From contig NZ_JAMZEC010000001.1 of NCBI RefSeq assembly GCF_024172185.1, positions 6,665,001 to 6,729,000 of the forward strand: DNA of 64,000 bases. The letters run 5' to 3'. How positions within the stretch are numbered: position 1 is the first letter of the stretch; each line of letters begins with the position of its first letter. Positions 36,124-44,745 of this stretch are shown here, piece after piece. The stretch is from Nonomuraea roseoviolacea subsp. carminata (GTDB lineage Bacteria > Actinomycetota > Actinomycetes > Streptosporangiales > Streptosporangiaceae). Under the pieces are notes generated by a model. The model worked only from the letters and a program-made list of their open reading frames with translations. It was not told the DNA's origin and ran no database searches. The position numbers and the translations under genes are program-made.

Positions 36124-36990
36124 ATGACGAATCCCGTAGTTGTGGGGATAGACGGATCGGACGCGGCGTACGCGGCACTCGGCTGGGCGGTCCAGGACGC
36201 CACGCGCCGGGGCCGGCCCCTGCGGATCGTGCACGTGCGCGAGCCGTGGAGGAGCGAGCACCCGGACGGCGGCGGCGGACTGTCGCTGACCGAGCGGAGC
36301 GCGCTGCTGCTCGCCGGCGCCGAGGAACGGGCGCGGCGGCGCGCCCCCCGCCTGGAGGTCACCACGGCGCACCTCTTCGGCGCGGTCGTCGAACGCCTGC
36401 GCACCGAGTCCGAGACGGCCGACACCGTCGTGGTGGGCAGCCGGGGGCTCGGCGGGTTCGCCGGGCTCGTGCTCGGCTCGGTCGGGCTGGCCCTGGCCGG
36501 CCACGCGCACGGCCCGGTGGTCGTCGTGCGCGCCCCGGAGCGGGGCGCCGGGGGCGGGGGCGAGGTGGTCGCCGGGTTCGACGGCTCCGCCGACGCCGAG
36601 GCCGCCCTGGAGTACGCCATGGACCAGGCCGCCGCCCGCGACACGCGGCTGCGCGTCGTCTACGCCCGGCACACCGTGGTCCTCGCGCCGCAGGCCGCCG
36701 GGTACGGGCCGCTGCTGGCCGGGGCGATGGCCGACGAGGCGGCCGAGGTCGCGCGGCGGCTGCCGATGTGGCGGGACAAGTACCCCGACGTCGAGGTGGT
36801 GGAGTCGGTCATGACCGGCCATCCGGTGCCGGTCCTGGCGGCGGCCTCCCGGACGGCCGCCCTGGTCGTCCTCGGCTCGCGCGGACTGGGCGGGTTCGCC
36901 GCCTCCGTGCTGGGCTCGACCTGCCACGGCGTGATCCACCGGGCGCACTGCCCGGTCGCCGTCGTCCGCGCCCCCTGGAGAAGATCATGA
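36124..36990 (+). CDS. tandem-domain universal stress protein 2
   Basis: This 288-residue protein has two UspA domains with the ATP loops GSRGLGGFAGLVLGS and GSRGLGGFAASVLGS. ATG 36124 has ggaggggg as ribosome site; the frame extends far upstream across argG but without homology. Tandem DosR-like boxes precede it, so induction by low oxygen or nitric oxide is likely. It is closely related to the protein at 25078. The 3' end is partly copied in the spacer downstream. Confidence 0.92.
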   Translation: MTNPVVVGIDGSDAAYAALGWAVQDATRRGRPLRIVHVREPWRSEHPDGGGGLSLTERSALLLAGAEERARRRAPRLEVTTAHLFGAVVERLRTESETADTVVVGSRGLGGFAGLVLGSVGLALAGHAHGPVVVVRAPERGAGGGGEVVAGFDGSADAEAALEYAMDQAAARDTRLRVVYARHTVVLAPQAAGYGPLLAGAMADEAAEVARRLPMWRDKYPDVEVVESVMTGHPVPVLAAASRTAALVVLGSRGLGGFAASVLGSTCHGVIHRAHCPVAVVRAPWRRS

Positions 36991-37134
36991 CCCCCGTCGC
37001 CGGCGCCGCCCGGAGGCCCGGTGTCGTCCACGCCGCCGGGGGGCCCGATGTCGTCCGCGCCGCCTGTGGGGGCGCCGTCATCCGTGCCGTCGGCGGGAGT
37101 GCCGTCGGCCGCGCCGCCTGGAGGAGATCATGAC
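36956..37134. repeat. imperfect repeat copying a gene end and ribosome site
   Basis: The end of the universal stress gene (ctggagaagatcatgacc) recurs as ctggaggagatcatgacc at the start of the next gene. Two or more degenerate copies of the gtcgtccgcgccgcc part lie between. The ribosome site and ATG of the DUF6544 gene are thus inside one copy. Confidence 0.65.
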
Positions 37135-37903
37135 CGTGGTCGTCGCCCCGCCCTGCCTGACCGACGCCGCCCGCCGCGACTGGGACCTGCTCCAGGCCCC
37201 GACGCCGGACCCGGCCGCGTTCGACCCCGAGATGGCCGGGATGCTGCCCGAGCCCGCGCGGAGCTGGGTGCTGCACGCCATCGCGCCCGGCACGCCCCTG
37301 CGCCGCGCGGTCGTGCTGGACAGCCACGGCGTCATCCGGCTGAACGGCTGGCACCCCTACCGCGCCGCGCAGGTGCTGCTGCCGCCGGAGGGCTTCGTCT
37401 GGTCGGCCGGCGCCCTGTTCGGGCCGCTCACCGTGCGCGGCTTCGACCGGTACCGCGACGGCACGGGGGAGATGCGCTGGCGGCTGTTCGACGCCGTCCC
37501 CGTGATGTCCGGGACCGGGCCGGACATCACGCGCAGCGCCGCCGGACGGCTGGCGAGCGAGCTGGTGCTGGCGCCCGCCGCCGCGCTCGACCCCCGGCTC
37601 ACGTGGAAGCAGGTGGACGAGCGGCGGGCGGCCGTCCGGGTGCCCGTCGCGGGTGAGGAGCACGAGGTGACGCTCACGGTCGCGCCGGGCGGCGCGCTGG
37701 AGGCCGTGAGCCTGTCCCGCTGGGGCGCCCCGGAGGGCGGGCCGTACCGGCACGAGCCGTTCGGCGTGGAGGTGCTGCGGGAGGAGACGTTCGGCGGGTA
37801 CACGATCGCGGCGGAGGCGCGGGGCGGCTGGTGGCCCGGCACCGCCCGGTGGGCCGAGGGCGAGTTCATCCGCTTCTCGATCGAGCGAGCCGTCTTCCGC
37901 TGA
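37130..37903 (+). CDS. DUF6544 family protein
   Basis: The 257-residue protein matches what I know of DUF6544: LPEPARSWVLHAIAPGTPL near the start, then LNGWHPYRAAQVLLPPEGFVW, FDRYRDGTGEMRW, GPDITRSAAGRLASEL and FGGYTIAAE. Function is unknown; it looks like a soluble beta-rich protein. ggaggag lies just before the ATG. It follows a universal stress gene and could share its transcript, which would place it under the same tandem boxes. Confidence 0.75.
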   Translation: MTVVVAPPCLTDAARRDWDLLQAPTPDPAAFDPEMAGMLPEPARSWVLHAIAPGTPLRRAVVLDSHGVIRLNGWHPYRAAQVLLPPEGFVWSAGALFGPLTVRGFDRYRDGTGEMRWRLFDAVPVMSGTGPDITRSAAGRLASELVLAPAAALDPRLTWKQVDERRAAVRVPVAGEEHEVTLTVAPGGALEAVSLSRWGAPEGGPYRHEPFGVEVLREETFGGYTIAAEARGGWWPGTARWAEGEFIRFSIERAVFR

Positions 37904-37909
37904 CCCCAC

Positions 37910-38045
37910 CCGCCGTTCAGCGCGCGAGGACGCGGCCCGCGCGGGTGCGGTCCGTGACAGTACGGTCCGCGCGCGAGGACGTGGTCCGCGCGGGCCCCGT
38001 CTGTGGGAGTACGGTCCGCGAGCGAGGGTGCGGTCCGCGACTGTG
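37910..38045. repeat. imperfect ~60-base tandem repeat
   Basis: Between the convergent DUF6544 and HTH-flavin genes the sequence gcgcgaggacg..ggtccgcgcggg..agtacggtccgc repeats about two and a half times with shorter internal ggtccgcg copies. No gene lies here. Confidence 0.65.
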
Positions 38046-38048
38046 CGG

Positions 38049-38699
38049 TCAGAGGCCGCGGATACGGCGGCCGGTGACCTGGTGCGGGAGGATCCGGATG
38101 TACAGCTCGCGCGCGCCGCCCGCCCAGGGCGAGACCTGCGCCCCCATGACCGCGTCCAGCTCCTCCTCCTTCACCAGGTGGGCGGGGCCCTGCACCAGCA
38201 CGCTCCACCCTTCGCGCCGCGCCTCGTCGATCTGGTCCACCTCGAACCCGATCTTGACCTCGACGCCCTCCATGCCCGTGCGCAGCGCCTGGTCCATCTG
38301 GCCGCCCTGAGCAGTGCGGAAGACGACCGCGCCCTCGTGCAGCTTGTAGTTCACCGGCAGCACGGTCGGGCCGTCCGGCCCGGCGAAGGCGACCCGGCCG
38401 ATGCCGCCCGGAGCGATCAGGCGCAGGCACTCGTCGCGGTCCAGCTTCTCCAGCATGGGCGCCGCCCGCGCCGGGCCGGGGCCGGGTGGCCGGTCGGCGG
38501 AGCCGCCCAGCAGCTCGCCGGGGGAGACCCCAAGCGCCCCGGCCAGCCGGGTCAGCGCGCCGGTGGCGATGGTGTCGGGGTGCTCCTCGACGTACTCGAC
38601 GTACCCGGGCGCCATCGCGGCGCGCTCGGCGAGCTGCTCGCGCGTCAGCCCCCGGCGCTCGCGGTGGTAGGCGATGCGGCGTCCGAGGTCGCCGGTCAT
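38049..38699 (-). CDS. HTH (XRE) - PPOX flavin-domain fusion protein, second copy
   Basis: This 216-residue protein has the same layout as that at 22918: an XRE helix-turn-helix (LTREQLAERAAMAPGYVEYV) then a split-barrel flavin domain (CLRLIAPGGIGRVAF, PTVLPVNYKL). Its ATG overlaps the stop of the HAD gene upstream (ATGA), so the two are co-transcribed. A redox- or cofactor-responsive regulator is plausible but untested. Confidence 0.85.
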   Translation of the reverse strand: MTGDLGRRIAYHRERRGLTREQLAERAAMAPGYVEYVEEHPDTIATGALTRLAGALGVSPGELLGGSADRPPGPGPARAAPMLEKLDRDECLRLIAPGGIGRVAFAGPDGPTVLPVNYKLHEGAVVFRTAQGGQMDQALRTGMEGVEVKIGFEVDQIDEARREGWSVLVQGPAHLVKEEELDAVMGAQVSPWAGGARELYIRILPHQVTGRRIRGL

Positions 38700-39568
38700 G
38701 CCCGGCTCCCCTGCTCGCCCGAGCCCACGGTGGTCCGGCCCCCTTGCTCGCCCGAGGCCACGGTGGTCCGGCCCCCTTGCTCGCCCGAGGCCACGGGGGT
38801 CCCGGCCGCCTCGCCGTCCCCGGTGCCGGCGTGCGGGACGCGGCCCGTCACGGACAGCTCCGCGAGGTCCTCCACGACGGCGTCCGCGCCCGCCGCCCGC
38901 AGCGCCGCCGCCCGCTCGCCCGACCGGTCCACGCCCACCACCAGGGCGAACCCGCCGCGCCGCCCGGCCTCCACGCCCGGCAGCGCGTCCTCGACGACGG
39001 CCGTCCGCCCGGCGGGCGTCCCGAGCCGGCCGGCCGCCTCCAGGAACAGCGCCGGGTCCGGCTTGCCCGCCAGCCCGAGCCGGGCGGCTTCCACGCCGTC
39101 CACCGTCACGTCGAACAGGTGCGTCAGCCCCGCCGAGGCCACCATGGCCCGGCAGTGCCGGCTCGCCGACACCACCGCCGTACGGCAGCCGCGCCGCCGC
39201 AGCTCGTGGAGCAGGGCGACGGTCGAGGGGAAGGCCGCCACGCCGTGCCGCCCGATCTCGGCCACGAACAGCGCGTCCTTGGCCGCCCCCAGCCCGTGGA
39301 CGGTGGCGGCGTCCGGACCGTCGCCCGGGCTTCCCTCGGGCAGCGTGATGCCACGAGAGGCCAGGAACGTGCGCACCCCGTCGAGGCGCGGGCGCCCGTC
39401 GACGTGGCGCAGGTAGTCGTCGCGGACGTCGAAGGGCGCCGAACGTCCGCGCAGGAAGGCGTCGAAGACGTGTTTCCACGCGGCCGCGTGGACCCGCGCC
39501 GTGTCGGTGACCACGCCGTCGGTGTCGAACACGACCGCGTGGACGGTCGCGAGGTCGATGGCGGCCAT
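38696..39568 (-). CDS. HAD-family hydrolase, beta-phosphoglucomutase-like
   Basis: The 290-residue protein has HAD motif I as VVFDTDGVVTDTARVHAAAW (nucleophile Asp, then Asp two residues on), a cap domain, motif II VVSAS, the Lys in GKPDPALF, and motif IV VEDALPGVEAG. This pattern matches the beta-phosphoglucomutase/trehalose-associated subfamily. The last 30 residues are three copies of an 11-residue repeat (ASGEQGGRTTV), a recent minisatellite. An in-frame ATG seven codons upstream (39589) is an alternative. It is divergent from the CBS-BON gene, with a DosR-like box between. Confidence 0.85.
   Translation of the reverse strand: MAAIDLATVHAVVFDTDGVVTDTARVHAAAWKHVFDAFLRGRSAPFDVRDDYLRHVDGRPRLDGVRTFLASRGITLPEGSPGDGPDAATVHGLGAAKDALFVAEIGRHGVAAFPSTVALLHELRRRGCRTAVVSASRHCRAMVASAGLTHLFDVTVDGVEAARLGLAGKPDPALFLEAAGRLGTPAGRTAVVEDALPGVEAGRRGGFALVVGVDRSGERAAALRAAGADAVVEDLAELSVTGRVPHAGTGDGEAAGTPVASGEQGGRTTVASGEQGGRTTVGSGEQGSRA
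38700..38800. repeat. 33-base minisatellite at the end of the HAD gene
   Basis: Three copies of a 33-base unit containing ccacggtggtccggccccct lie at the 3' end of the gene, in frame, encoding the ASGEQGGRTTV repeats. Confidence 0.85.
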
Positions 39569-39624
39569 GCCCAGGACGGTACCCGCCATCCCGGCATCTG
39601 AGACATGCGCCGTACGCGCCGTGG

Positions 39625-39639
39625 AGGACCTTGGGCCCG
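39625..39639. promoter_or_regulatory. DosR-like box between divergent HAD and CBS-BON genes
   Basis: AGGACCTTGGGCCCG differs from the window's repeated box GGGACCTTCGGCCCT at three positions. It is 83-97 bases before the CBS-BON start and 57-71 bases before the HAD start. Confidence 0.4.
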
Positions 39640-39721
39640 CGCACCCGGGACGTTCGCCGCTGCCCGGCGCCGGGGCGGGGAGAGGAGCCTGGGAGTGGAA
39701 GGAAGGAGAGAGGGGGACACC

Positions 39722-40378
39722 ATGGCACTGGAAGTGAAGGACGTGATGGGCCGCGTGGCCATCGCCGTCCTGGAGGACGCGTCGTTCAGCGAGATCATCG
39801 GCGCGATGAGGCGGTTCGCCGTCGGCGCCGTCACCGTCATCGACGCCGGGCGGCGGCCCGTCGGCGTGGTGTCCGAGGACGACCTCCTGCTGAAGGAGAG
39901 CGATCCCGTCGGGCACAGCGTCTCGATGTTCGAGTCCCACCGGCGGCACGAGGAGCACCACAAGGCGGCCGGCGTCACGGCGGCCCAGCTCATGACCTCC
40001 CCGGCGATCACCGTCACCCCGGAGACGCCGCTGCGCGAGGCGGCGCGGCTGATGCGCGACAGGCGCGTCAAGCAGCTCCCCGTGATCGACCCCGTCAGCG
40101 GGCGCATCGCGGGCACCCTGCACCAGCGGGACGTGCTGCGCGTCTTCACCCGCCCGGCGGCCGACCTGCTCGCCGACATCCAGGCCCGGATCCCGGACCT
40201 CGCGGCGTACGCGATCGAGATCGACCAGGGCGTCGTGACCATCAGGGGCAGGTGCCGGCGCCGGTCGCAGGCCATCGCGCTGGAGCAGGCCATCCGCGGC
40301 ATCGAGGGCGTGGTGGACGTCGTCTCCGCGCTCGACCACGACGAGCAGGACGTCCTCGTCGTCCCGCCGCTGCTCTGA
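39722..40378 (+). CDS. CBS pair plus BON domain protein
   Basis: This 218-residue protein contains two CBS motifs (VKDVMGRVAIAVLEDASF to VSEDDLLLKESD; QLMTSPAITVTPETPLREAA to TLHQRDVLRVFTR) followed by a BON domain (about 150-205, GVVTIRGRCRRRSQAIALEQ). CBS-BON proteins are frequent in actinobacterial stress regulons; the BON part may bind membranes or phospholipid. A related protein lies at 41107. Confidence 0.9.
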   Translation: MALEVKDVMGRVAIAVLEDASFSEIIGAMRRFAVGAVTVIDAGRRPVGVVSEDDLLLKESDPVGHSVSMFESHRRHEEHHKAAGVTAAQLMTSPAITVTPETPLREAARLMRDRRVKQLPVIDPVSGRIAGTLHQRDVLRVFTRPAADLLADIQARIPDLAAYAIEIDQGVVTIRGRCRRRSQAIALEQAIRGIEGVVDVVSALDHDEQDVLVVPPLL

Positions 40379-40520
40379 GCAGGCGGAACGCGGCCGGGAA
40401 AAATTCTTGGGAAAAGGTCGCGGGGGATGTCGAGAACCCGTGAGCGGCTCCGACCAAGCGGTGAACGACGGCCCGGCGGCAGACCGGGCGGTCACCGAAC
40501 GAGACCAGGGAGCCGGCGCC

Positions 40521-41102
40521 ATGCGGAAGATCATCTACTACGTCCACACCTCTCTCGACGGCCACATCGACGGTCCTGAGGGAGAGTTCGACTGGCCGGC
40601 CGTCGGCCCCGAGATGTTCGCCCACTCCGACGAGCTGACCGCCCGGGTGGACACCTTCCTGTACGGGCGCGGCGTGTGGGAGGCCATGTCGAGCTACTGG
40701 CCGAACGTCGAGGCGTACTCCGACGACGAGCACGACCTGAAGTTCGCCCCGATCTGGCGGTCCACGCCGAAGGTCGTCTTCTCCACCACCCTCGACAAGG
40801 CCGACTGGAACACCCGGGTCATCGGCGCCCGCCTCGCCGAGGAGGTCACCGAGCTGAAGCGGCAGCCCGGCAAGGACATGCTGCTCCTCGGCGGTTCGGC
40901 GCTGGGCGGCGAGCTGGCGCGGCTGGGCCTGATCGACGAGTACCACGTCGTGGTCCACCCGGTCGTGCTCGGCGGCGGCCGGCCGCTGCTCGCCACGCGG
41001 GGGGAGCGGCGCGCTCTGCGCCTCGTGGAGACGCGCACCTTCGACGGGTGCACGGTGCTGCTCCGCTACGCCCCCGCCGGCGATGAGCCGGAGGCCCGAT
41101 AG
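40521..41102 (+). CDS. RibD C-terminal / dihydrofolate reductase-like protein
   Basis: The 193-residue protein has the DHFR-like fold of the RibD C-terminal family: YYVHTSLDGHIDGPEGEFDW at the N-terminus, GRGVWEAM, and LLLGGSALGGELARLGLIDE with HPVVLGGGRPLL. It likely binds NADPH; the substrate is unknown. gggag lies eight bases before the ATG. Its stop is close to that of the convergent CBS-BON gene. Confidence 0.88.
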   Translation: MRKIIYYVHTSLDGHIDGPEGEFDWPAVGPEMFAHSDELTARVDTFLYGRGVWEAMSSYWPNVEAYSDDEHDLKFAPIWRSTPKVVFSTTLDKADWNTRVIGARLAEEVTELKRQPGKDMLLLGGSALGGELARLGLIDEYHVVVHPVVLGGGRPLLATRGERRALRLVETRTFDGCTVLLRYAPAGDEPEAR

Positions 41103-41106
41103 GGCC

Positions 41107-41787
41107 TCAGCCGGCCTCCCACCTGGAGTCGTCGTGCTTCCAGGTGAGCCGGTCCACGACGTCCACCACGCCGTGGACCCGGCCGGTCATCCGCGCGGCG
41201 ATGGCCGCCTCCGTGCGGCGCTCCATCCACCCGCTCAGCGTCACGACGCCCCGGCGCACCTCGACGGTGACGCCGGAGGTGTCCGTCCACAGCGCCCGGT
41301 CGAGGATGTCGTCGCGGATCTCCGCCGCGATCTCCTCGTCGCCGCGCAGGAACAGCTTGACCAGGTCGCGCCGGCTGACCACGCCCACCAGGCGTCCCTC
41401 GCCGTCCACCACGGCCAGCCGCTTGACGTCGCGGGAGTCCATGAGGCGGGCGGCCGAGGCGACCGGCGCCTCCGGCGGGACCGTCACCGGGGGCGACGTC
41501 ATGAGCTCGGCCGCCGTGTCGCCGGCGGCCTTCTCCCGCCCCTTGGGGTGGCGCAGCCGCGCCCGCAGCGGCGGCCGGTAGCCCTCGCGGTAGAACTGCT
41601 CGCGGAACTCCTCCTTGCGCAGCAGGTCGGCCTCGGACACGACGCCGACCACGCGGCGGTCGTCGTCCAGCACGGGCACGGCGCTGACGCCGCCCTCGAT
41701 GAGCGCCAGGGCGATGTCCTTGAACGGCGTGCTCCCGGTGACGGTGACCACGTCACGCGTCATCACGTCCCTGACGGTCGTCTTCAT
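41107..41787 (-). CDS. CBS pair plus BON domain protein, second copy
   Basis: The 226-residue protein has two CBS motifs (VRDVMTRDVVTVTGSTPFKD, VVGVVSEADLLRKEEF; ELMTSPPVTVPPEAPVAS, VVSRRDLVKLFLR) and a C-terminal BON domain (VTVEVRRGVVTLSGWMERR). I start at ATG 41787, where CBS homology begins; the frame stays open upstream through the regulatory region. It is divergent from the nitroreductase gene, and DosR-like sites lie between. Confidence 0.9.
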   Translation of the reverse strand: MKTTVRDVMTRDVVTVTGSTPFKDIALALIEGGVSAVPVLDDDRRVVGVVSEADLLRKEEFREQFYREGYRPPLRARLRHPKGREKAAGDTAAELMTSPPVTVPPEAPVASAARLMDSRDVKRLAVVDGEGRLVGVVSRRDLVKLFLRGDEEIAAEIRDDILDRALWTDTSGVTVEVRRGVVTLSGWMERRTEAAIAARMTGRVHGVVDVVDRLTWKHDDSRWEAG

Positions 41788-41861
41788 CGCCGTGTCCGCC
41801 TCTCCGTATCGGGTCCGGACTCTCATCACAGCCGCGCCGGGGGCGGCCCTGTAGAGGCGTA

Positions 41862-41877
41862 GGTCCCGTACGGGACC
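41862..41877. promoter_or_regulatory. perfect 16-base palindrome with GGGAC half sites
   Basis: GGTCCCGTACGGGACC is a perfect palindrome 75-90 bases before the CBS-BON start. It carries the same GGGAC half sites as the DosR boxes but in everted order. A third half site, GGGACCTTCGCGGCG on the minus strand, lies at 41906-41920. Confidence 0.5.
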
Positions 41878-41949
41878 GCCCTTCGGCGGCTGCGGGCGCC
41901 GGCCTCGCCGCGAAGGTCCCGGCGGCGGGGGCGCAGGGCCCCTCGTCGC

Positions 41950-41964
41950 GGGACCTTCGGCCCT
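41950..41964 (+). promoter_or_regulatory. DosR-type box before the nitroreductase gene
   Basis: GGGACCTTCGGCCCT, an 11 of 12 match to the defined positions of the mycobacterial consensus as I recall it. The same 15 bases recur exactly at 45194 and 45967. It lies 57-71 bases before ATG 42021. Confidence 0.75.
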
Positions 41965-42020
41965 GCACGCGGCGGCGCGCCCGTGATGGTCTGGTGTCAT
42001 CACCTCCGGGAGGTATCGCC

Positions 42021-43007
42021 ATGATCACCCGAACGGCAGAGCACACGGAACGCGCCATCCAGAAGGCGCTCGAAGCGGCGCGCTGGGCGCCGTCCGTGCA
42101 CAACACCCAGCCGTGGAGCTTCGCCGTCTCCGGCGAGGAGATCAGCCTGCGCGCCGACGTGGACCGCAAGCTGCGCATGGGCGACCCCTCCGGCCGCGAG
42201 CTGCTCATCAGCTGCGGCGCCGCCCTGTTCACGATCCGTACGGCGCTGCGCTGCGAGGGCGTCGAACCCGTCGTGCGCGTGCTGCCGGACCCGGACCGCC
42301 CCTCGCTCGTCGCCACGATCACGCTGGGCGAGCCCGCCGAGCCCGACGACCGGGTGCGCGCGATGGGCCGGCAGATCGAGCGGCGGCGCACCCACCGGGC
42401 CGGGTTCACCGACCTGCCGGTGCCCGAGCGGCTCATGGACGGCCTGGTGCGCGAGGCCAGGATCGAGGGCGCCCGGCTGACGCCGGTCCGCGCGCCGGTC
42501 GCGGTGACCATGCTCGCCGCGCTCACGCAGGCCGCGCAGGGCGCGCAGTCCCAGGACCGCGTCCTCACCCTGGAGGTCATCCGCTGGGCCCGGCCGCCGG
42601 GCAGCTCCCGCCGCGACGGCGTGCCCGCCGAGGGCTACCCGCGCACCGCGCCGCCCACCGACCCCGACTTCCCGCAGCGCGACTACGCCTGGCGGCACGA
42701 GTGGGGCAGCGAGGCCGACCTCAGCCGCTCCGCGTCCGTGGGCGAGGTTGCGCTGCTGACCACGACCGGCGACACCCGCGAGCAGTGGATCGCGGCCGGC
42801 CAGGCGCTCCAGCGGACCCTGCTGCACGCCTGCGCGCACGGCGTCAGCGCCGCCTTCCACACGCAGGCGCTGGAGATGTACCACCTGCGGGAGTTCCTGC
42901 GCCACGAGCTGTGCTCCGACGAGTACCCCCAGATGATCATGCGGCTGGGCATCACGTTCGACGACAAGGACAGCGTCCGCCGATCTCTGGCCGAGATGCT
43001 CCAGTGA
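42021..43007 (+). CDS. Acg-family nitroreductase-like protein
   Basis: This 328-residue protein belongs to the nitroreductase-like Acg family (mycobacterial Rv2032). The N-terminal EAARWAPSVHNTQPWSF is the flavin-binding start, DPSGRELLISCGAAL and RRRTHRAGF are internal motifs, and YPQMIMRLG is near the end. In mycobacteria Acg is a classic DosR target thought to store FMN. gggagg lies seven bases before ATG 42021, and a strong DosR-type box precedes it. Confidence 0.9.
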   Translation: MITRTAEHTERAIQKALEAARWAPSVHNTQPWSFAVSGEEISLRADVDRKLRMGDPSGRELLISCGAALFTIRTALRCEGVEPVVRVLPDPDRPSLVATITLGEPAEPDDRVRAMGRQIERRRTHRAGFTDLPVPERLMDGLVREARIEGARLTPVRAPVAVTMLAALTQAAQGAQSQDRVLTLEVIRWARPPGSSRRDGVPAEGYPRTAPPTDPDFPQRDYAWRHEWGSEADLSRSASVGEVALLTTTGDTREQWIAAGQALQRTLLHACAHGVSAAFHTQALEMYHLREFLRHELCSDEYPQMIMRLGITFDDKDSVRRSLAEMLQ

Positions 43008-43046
43008 CGTGCGGACCCCGGCGGGCGGGGGTGCGAAACTGGTCGT

Positions 43047-44732
43047 ATGACGCAAGGGGAGCACCGCCCGCTGATGCCCAACATGCGCCTGGACGAGCTC
43101 CTCGCCGAGCTCCAGGTCCGGCTCAACGCGGTGCTGGCCACCCGTGACCGGGTCCACACCCTGCTGGAGGCGGTCGTCTCGGTCGGCAGCGACCTCGACC
43201 TGGAGACCGTGCTGCGGCGCATCGTCGAGACGGCCACCAACCTGGTCGACGCCAGCTACGGCGCCCTCGGCGTGGTCGGGCAGGAGCGCACGCTGCTCCA
43301 GTTCATCCCCGTCGGCCTGACGGAGGAGGAGATCGCCCGCATCGAGCACTGGCCGCACGGCCTCGGCCTGCTCGGGCTGCTCATCAAGGACGCCCGGCCG
43401 CTGCGGCTGGGCCGCATCTCCGACCACCCCGAGTCGTACGGGTTCCCGCCGGGCCACCCGCCGATGGGCACGTTCCTCGGCGTGCCCGTGCGGGTCCGCG
43501 ACGAGGTGTTCGGCAACCTCTACCTGACCGAGAAGCGCGGCGGGGGAGAGTTCGACGAGGAGGACGAGGCCATCGTCATCGCGCTGGCCACCGCCGCCGG
43601 CGTCGCCATCGAGAACGCCCGCCTGTACGAGGAGACGCGGCGGCGCGAGACCTGGCTGGAGGCGTCCTCCGACGTCACCACCCGGCTGCTGTCCGGGGCC
43701 GACCCGCGCGAGGTGCTCGCCCTGATGGCCGCCCGCGCCCGGCAGATGACGGACGCCGACCTGGTGCAGGTCCTCCTGCCGGGCGAGGACGGCGCGCTGC
43801 GGGCCGAGGTGGTCGAGGGCGACCTGCCGTCCGAGGCGGCCGGCCTGTCCTACGAGCTGACCGGCTCCGCCGCGGGCGAGGTGTTCACCGGCGGCCGGGC
43901 GCTCAGCGCGGGCGACCTGCTGGAGTCCGAGTCGCCGCTGCGCGGGTTCGGCTACGGCCCCGAACTGCTGATGCCGCTCGGCGCGGGCCAGACCGTACGC
44001 GGGGTGCTGGCCCTGGCCAAGCGGTCCGGGCGGCTGCCGTTCAGCGGCTCGGAGCTGCGCATGCTGGAGGCGTTCGGCGGACAGGCGGCGATCGCGCTGG
44101 AGCTGGCCGAGGCGCGCCGCGACGCCGAGCGCCTCACGCTGCTGGAGGATCGCGACCGCATCGCCAAGGACCTGCACGACGTGGTCATCCAGCGGCTGTT
44201 CGCCATCGCCATGACGCTCATGAGCACCGTACGCCTCGTGGAGCGCCCCGAGGCGTCCGGCCGGCTCCAGCACGCCATCGACGAGCTGGACGAGACGATC
44301 CGGCAGATCCGCTCCACCATCTTCGCCCTGCAGAACGTGCCCGACGTGGCCGCGCCGAGCCTGCGCGCCCGCGTGGTGGACCTGGTGGAGTCGGCGCGCG
44401 GCCACCTCGGGTTCATGCCGGGCCTGCGCATGGAGGGTCAGCTCGACCACCGCGTGCCCGAGGAACTGGCCGAGCAGCTGCTGGCCGTGCTGCGCGAGGC
44501 GCTGTCCAACCTGGTGCGCCACGCCAAGGCGTCCAAGGCGGAGGTGTCGGTGGAGGTCGCGGGCGAACGCCTCACGCTCACCGTGCGCGACAACGGGGTC
44601 GGGCTGGCCCCGGACGGGCGGCGCAGCGGCCTGCGCAACATGGAGGAGCGCGCCGTCGCGCTCGGCGGCGACTTCGACCTCAGCTCCCCGGAGGGCGGGG
44701 GCACCCGGCTGTGCTGGAGCGTCCCCGTCTGA
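43047..44732 (+). CDS. DosS/DevS-type sensor histidine kinase
   Basis: The 561-residue soluble kinase has two GAF domains (about 50-195 and 215-355), a HisKA_3 dimerisation helix with phospho-acceptor DLHDVVIQRLF (His377) and a HATPase domain (NLVRHAKASKAEVSVEV, DNGVGLAPD). The first GAF keeps GFPPGHPPMGTFLGVPVRVR; its His137 lines up with the haem ligand His149 of mycobacterial DosS. It should sense oxygen, nitric oxide or redox state and phosphorylate the regulator at 45289. The two genes are not adjacent: a flavin protein gene lies between. Confidence 0.92.
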   Translation: MTQGEHRPLMPNMRLDELLAELQVRLNAVLATRDRVHTLLEAVVSVGSDLDLETVLRRIVETATNLVDASYGALGVVGQERTLLQFIPVGLTEEEIARIEHWPHGLGLLGLLIKDARPLRLGRISDHPESYGFPPGHPPMGTFLGVPVRVRDEVFGNLYLTEKRGGGEFDEEDEAIVIALATAAGVAIENARLYEETRRRETWLEASSDVTTRLLSGADPREVLALMAARARQMTDADLVQVLLPGEDGALRAEVVEGDLPSEAAGLSYELTGSAAGEVFTGGRALSAGDLLESESPLRGFGYGPELLMPLGAGQTVRGVLALAKRSGRLPFSGSELRMLEAFGGQAAIALELAEARRDAERLTLLEDRDRIAKDLHDVVIQRLFAIAMTLMSTVRLVERPEASGRLQHAIDELDETIRQIRSTIFALQNVPDVAAPSLRARVVDLVESARGHLGFMPGLRMEGQLDHRVPEELAEQLLAVLREALSNLVRHAKASKAEVSVEVAGERLTLTVRDNGVGLAPDGRRSGLRNMEERAVALGGDFDLSSPEGGGTRLCWSVPV

Positions 44733-44745
44733 TTCCGCGTCCGGC

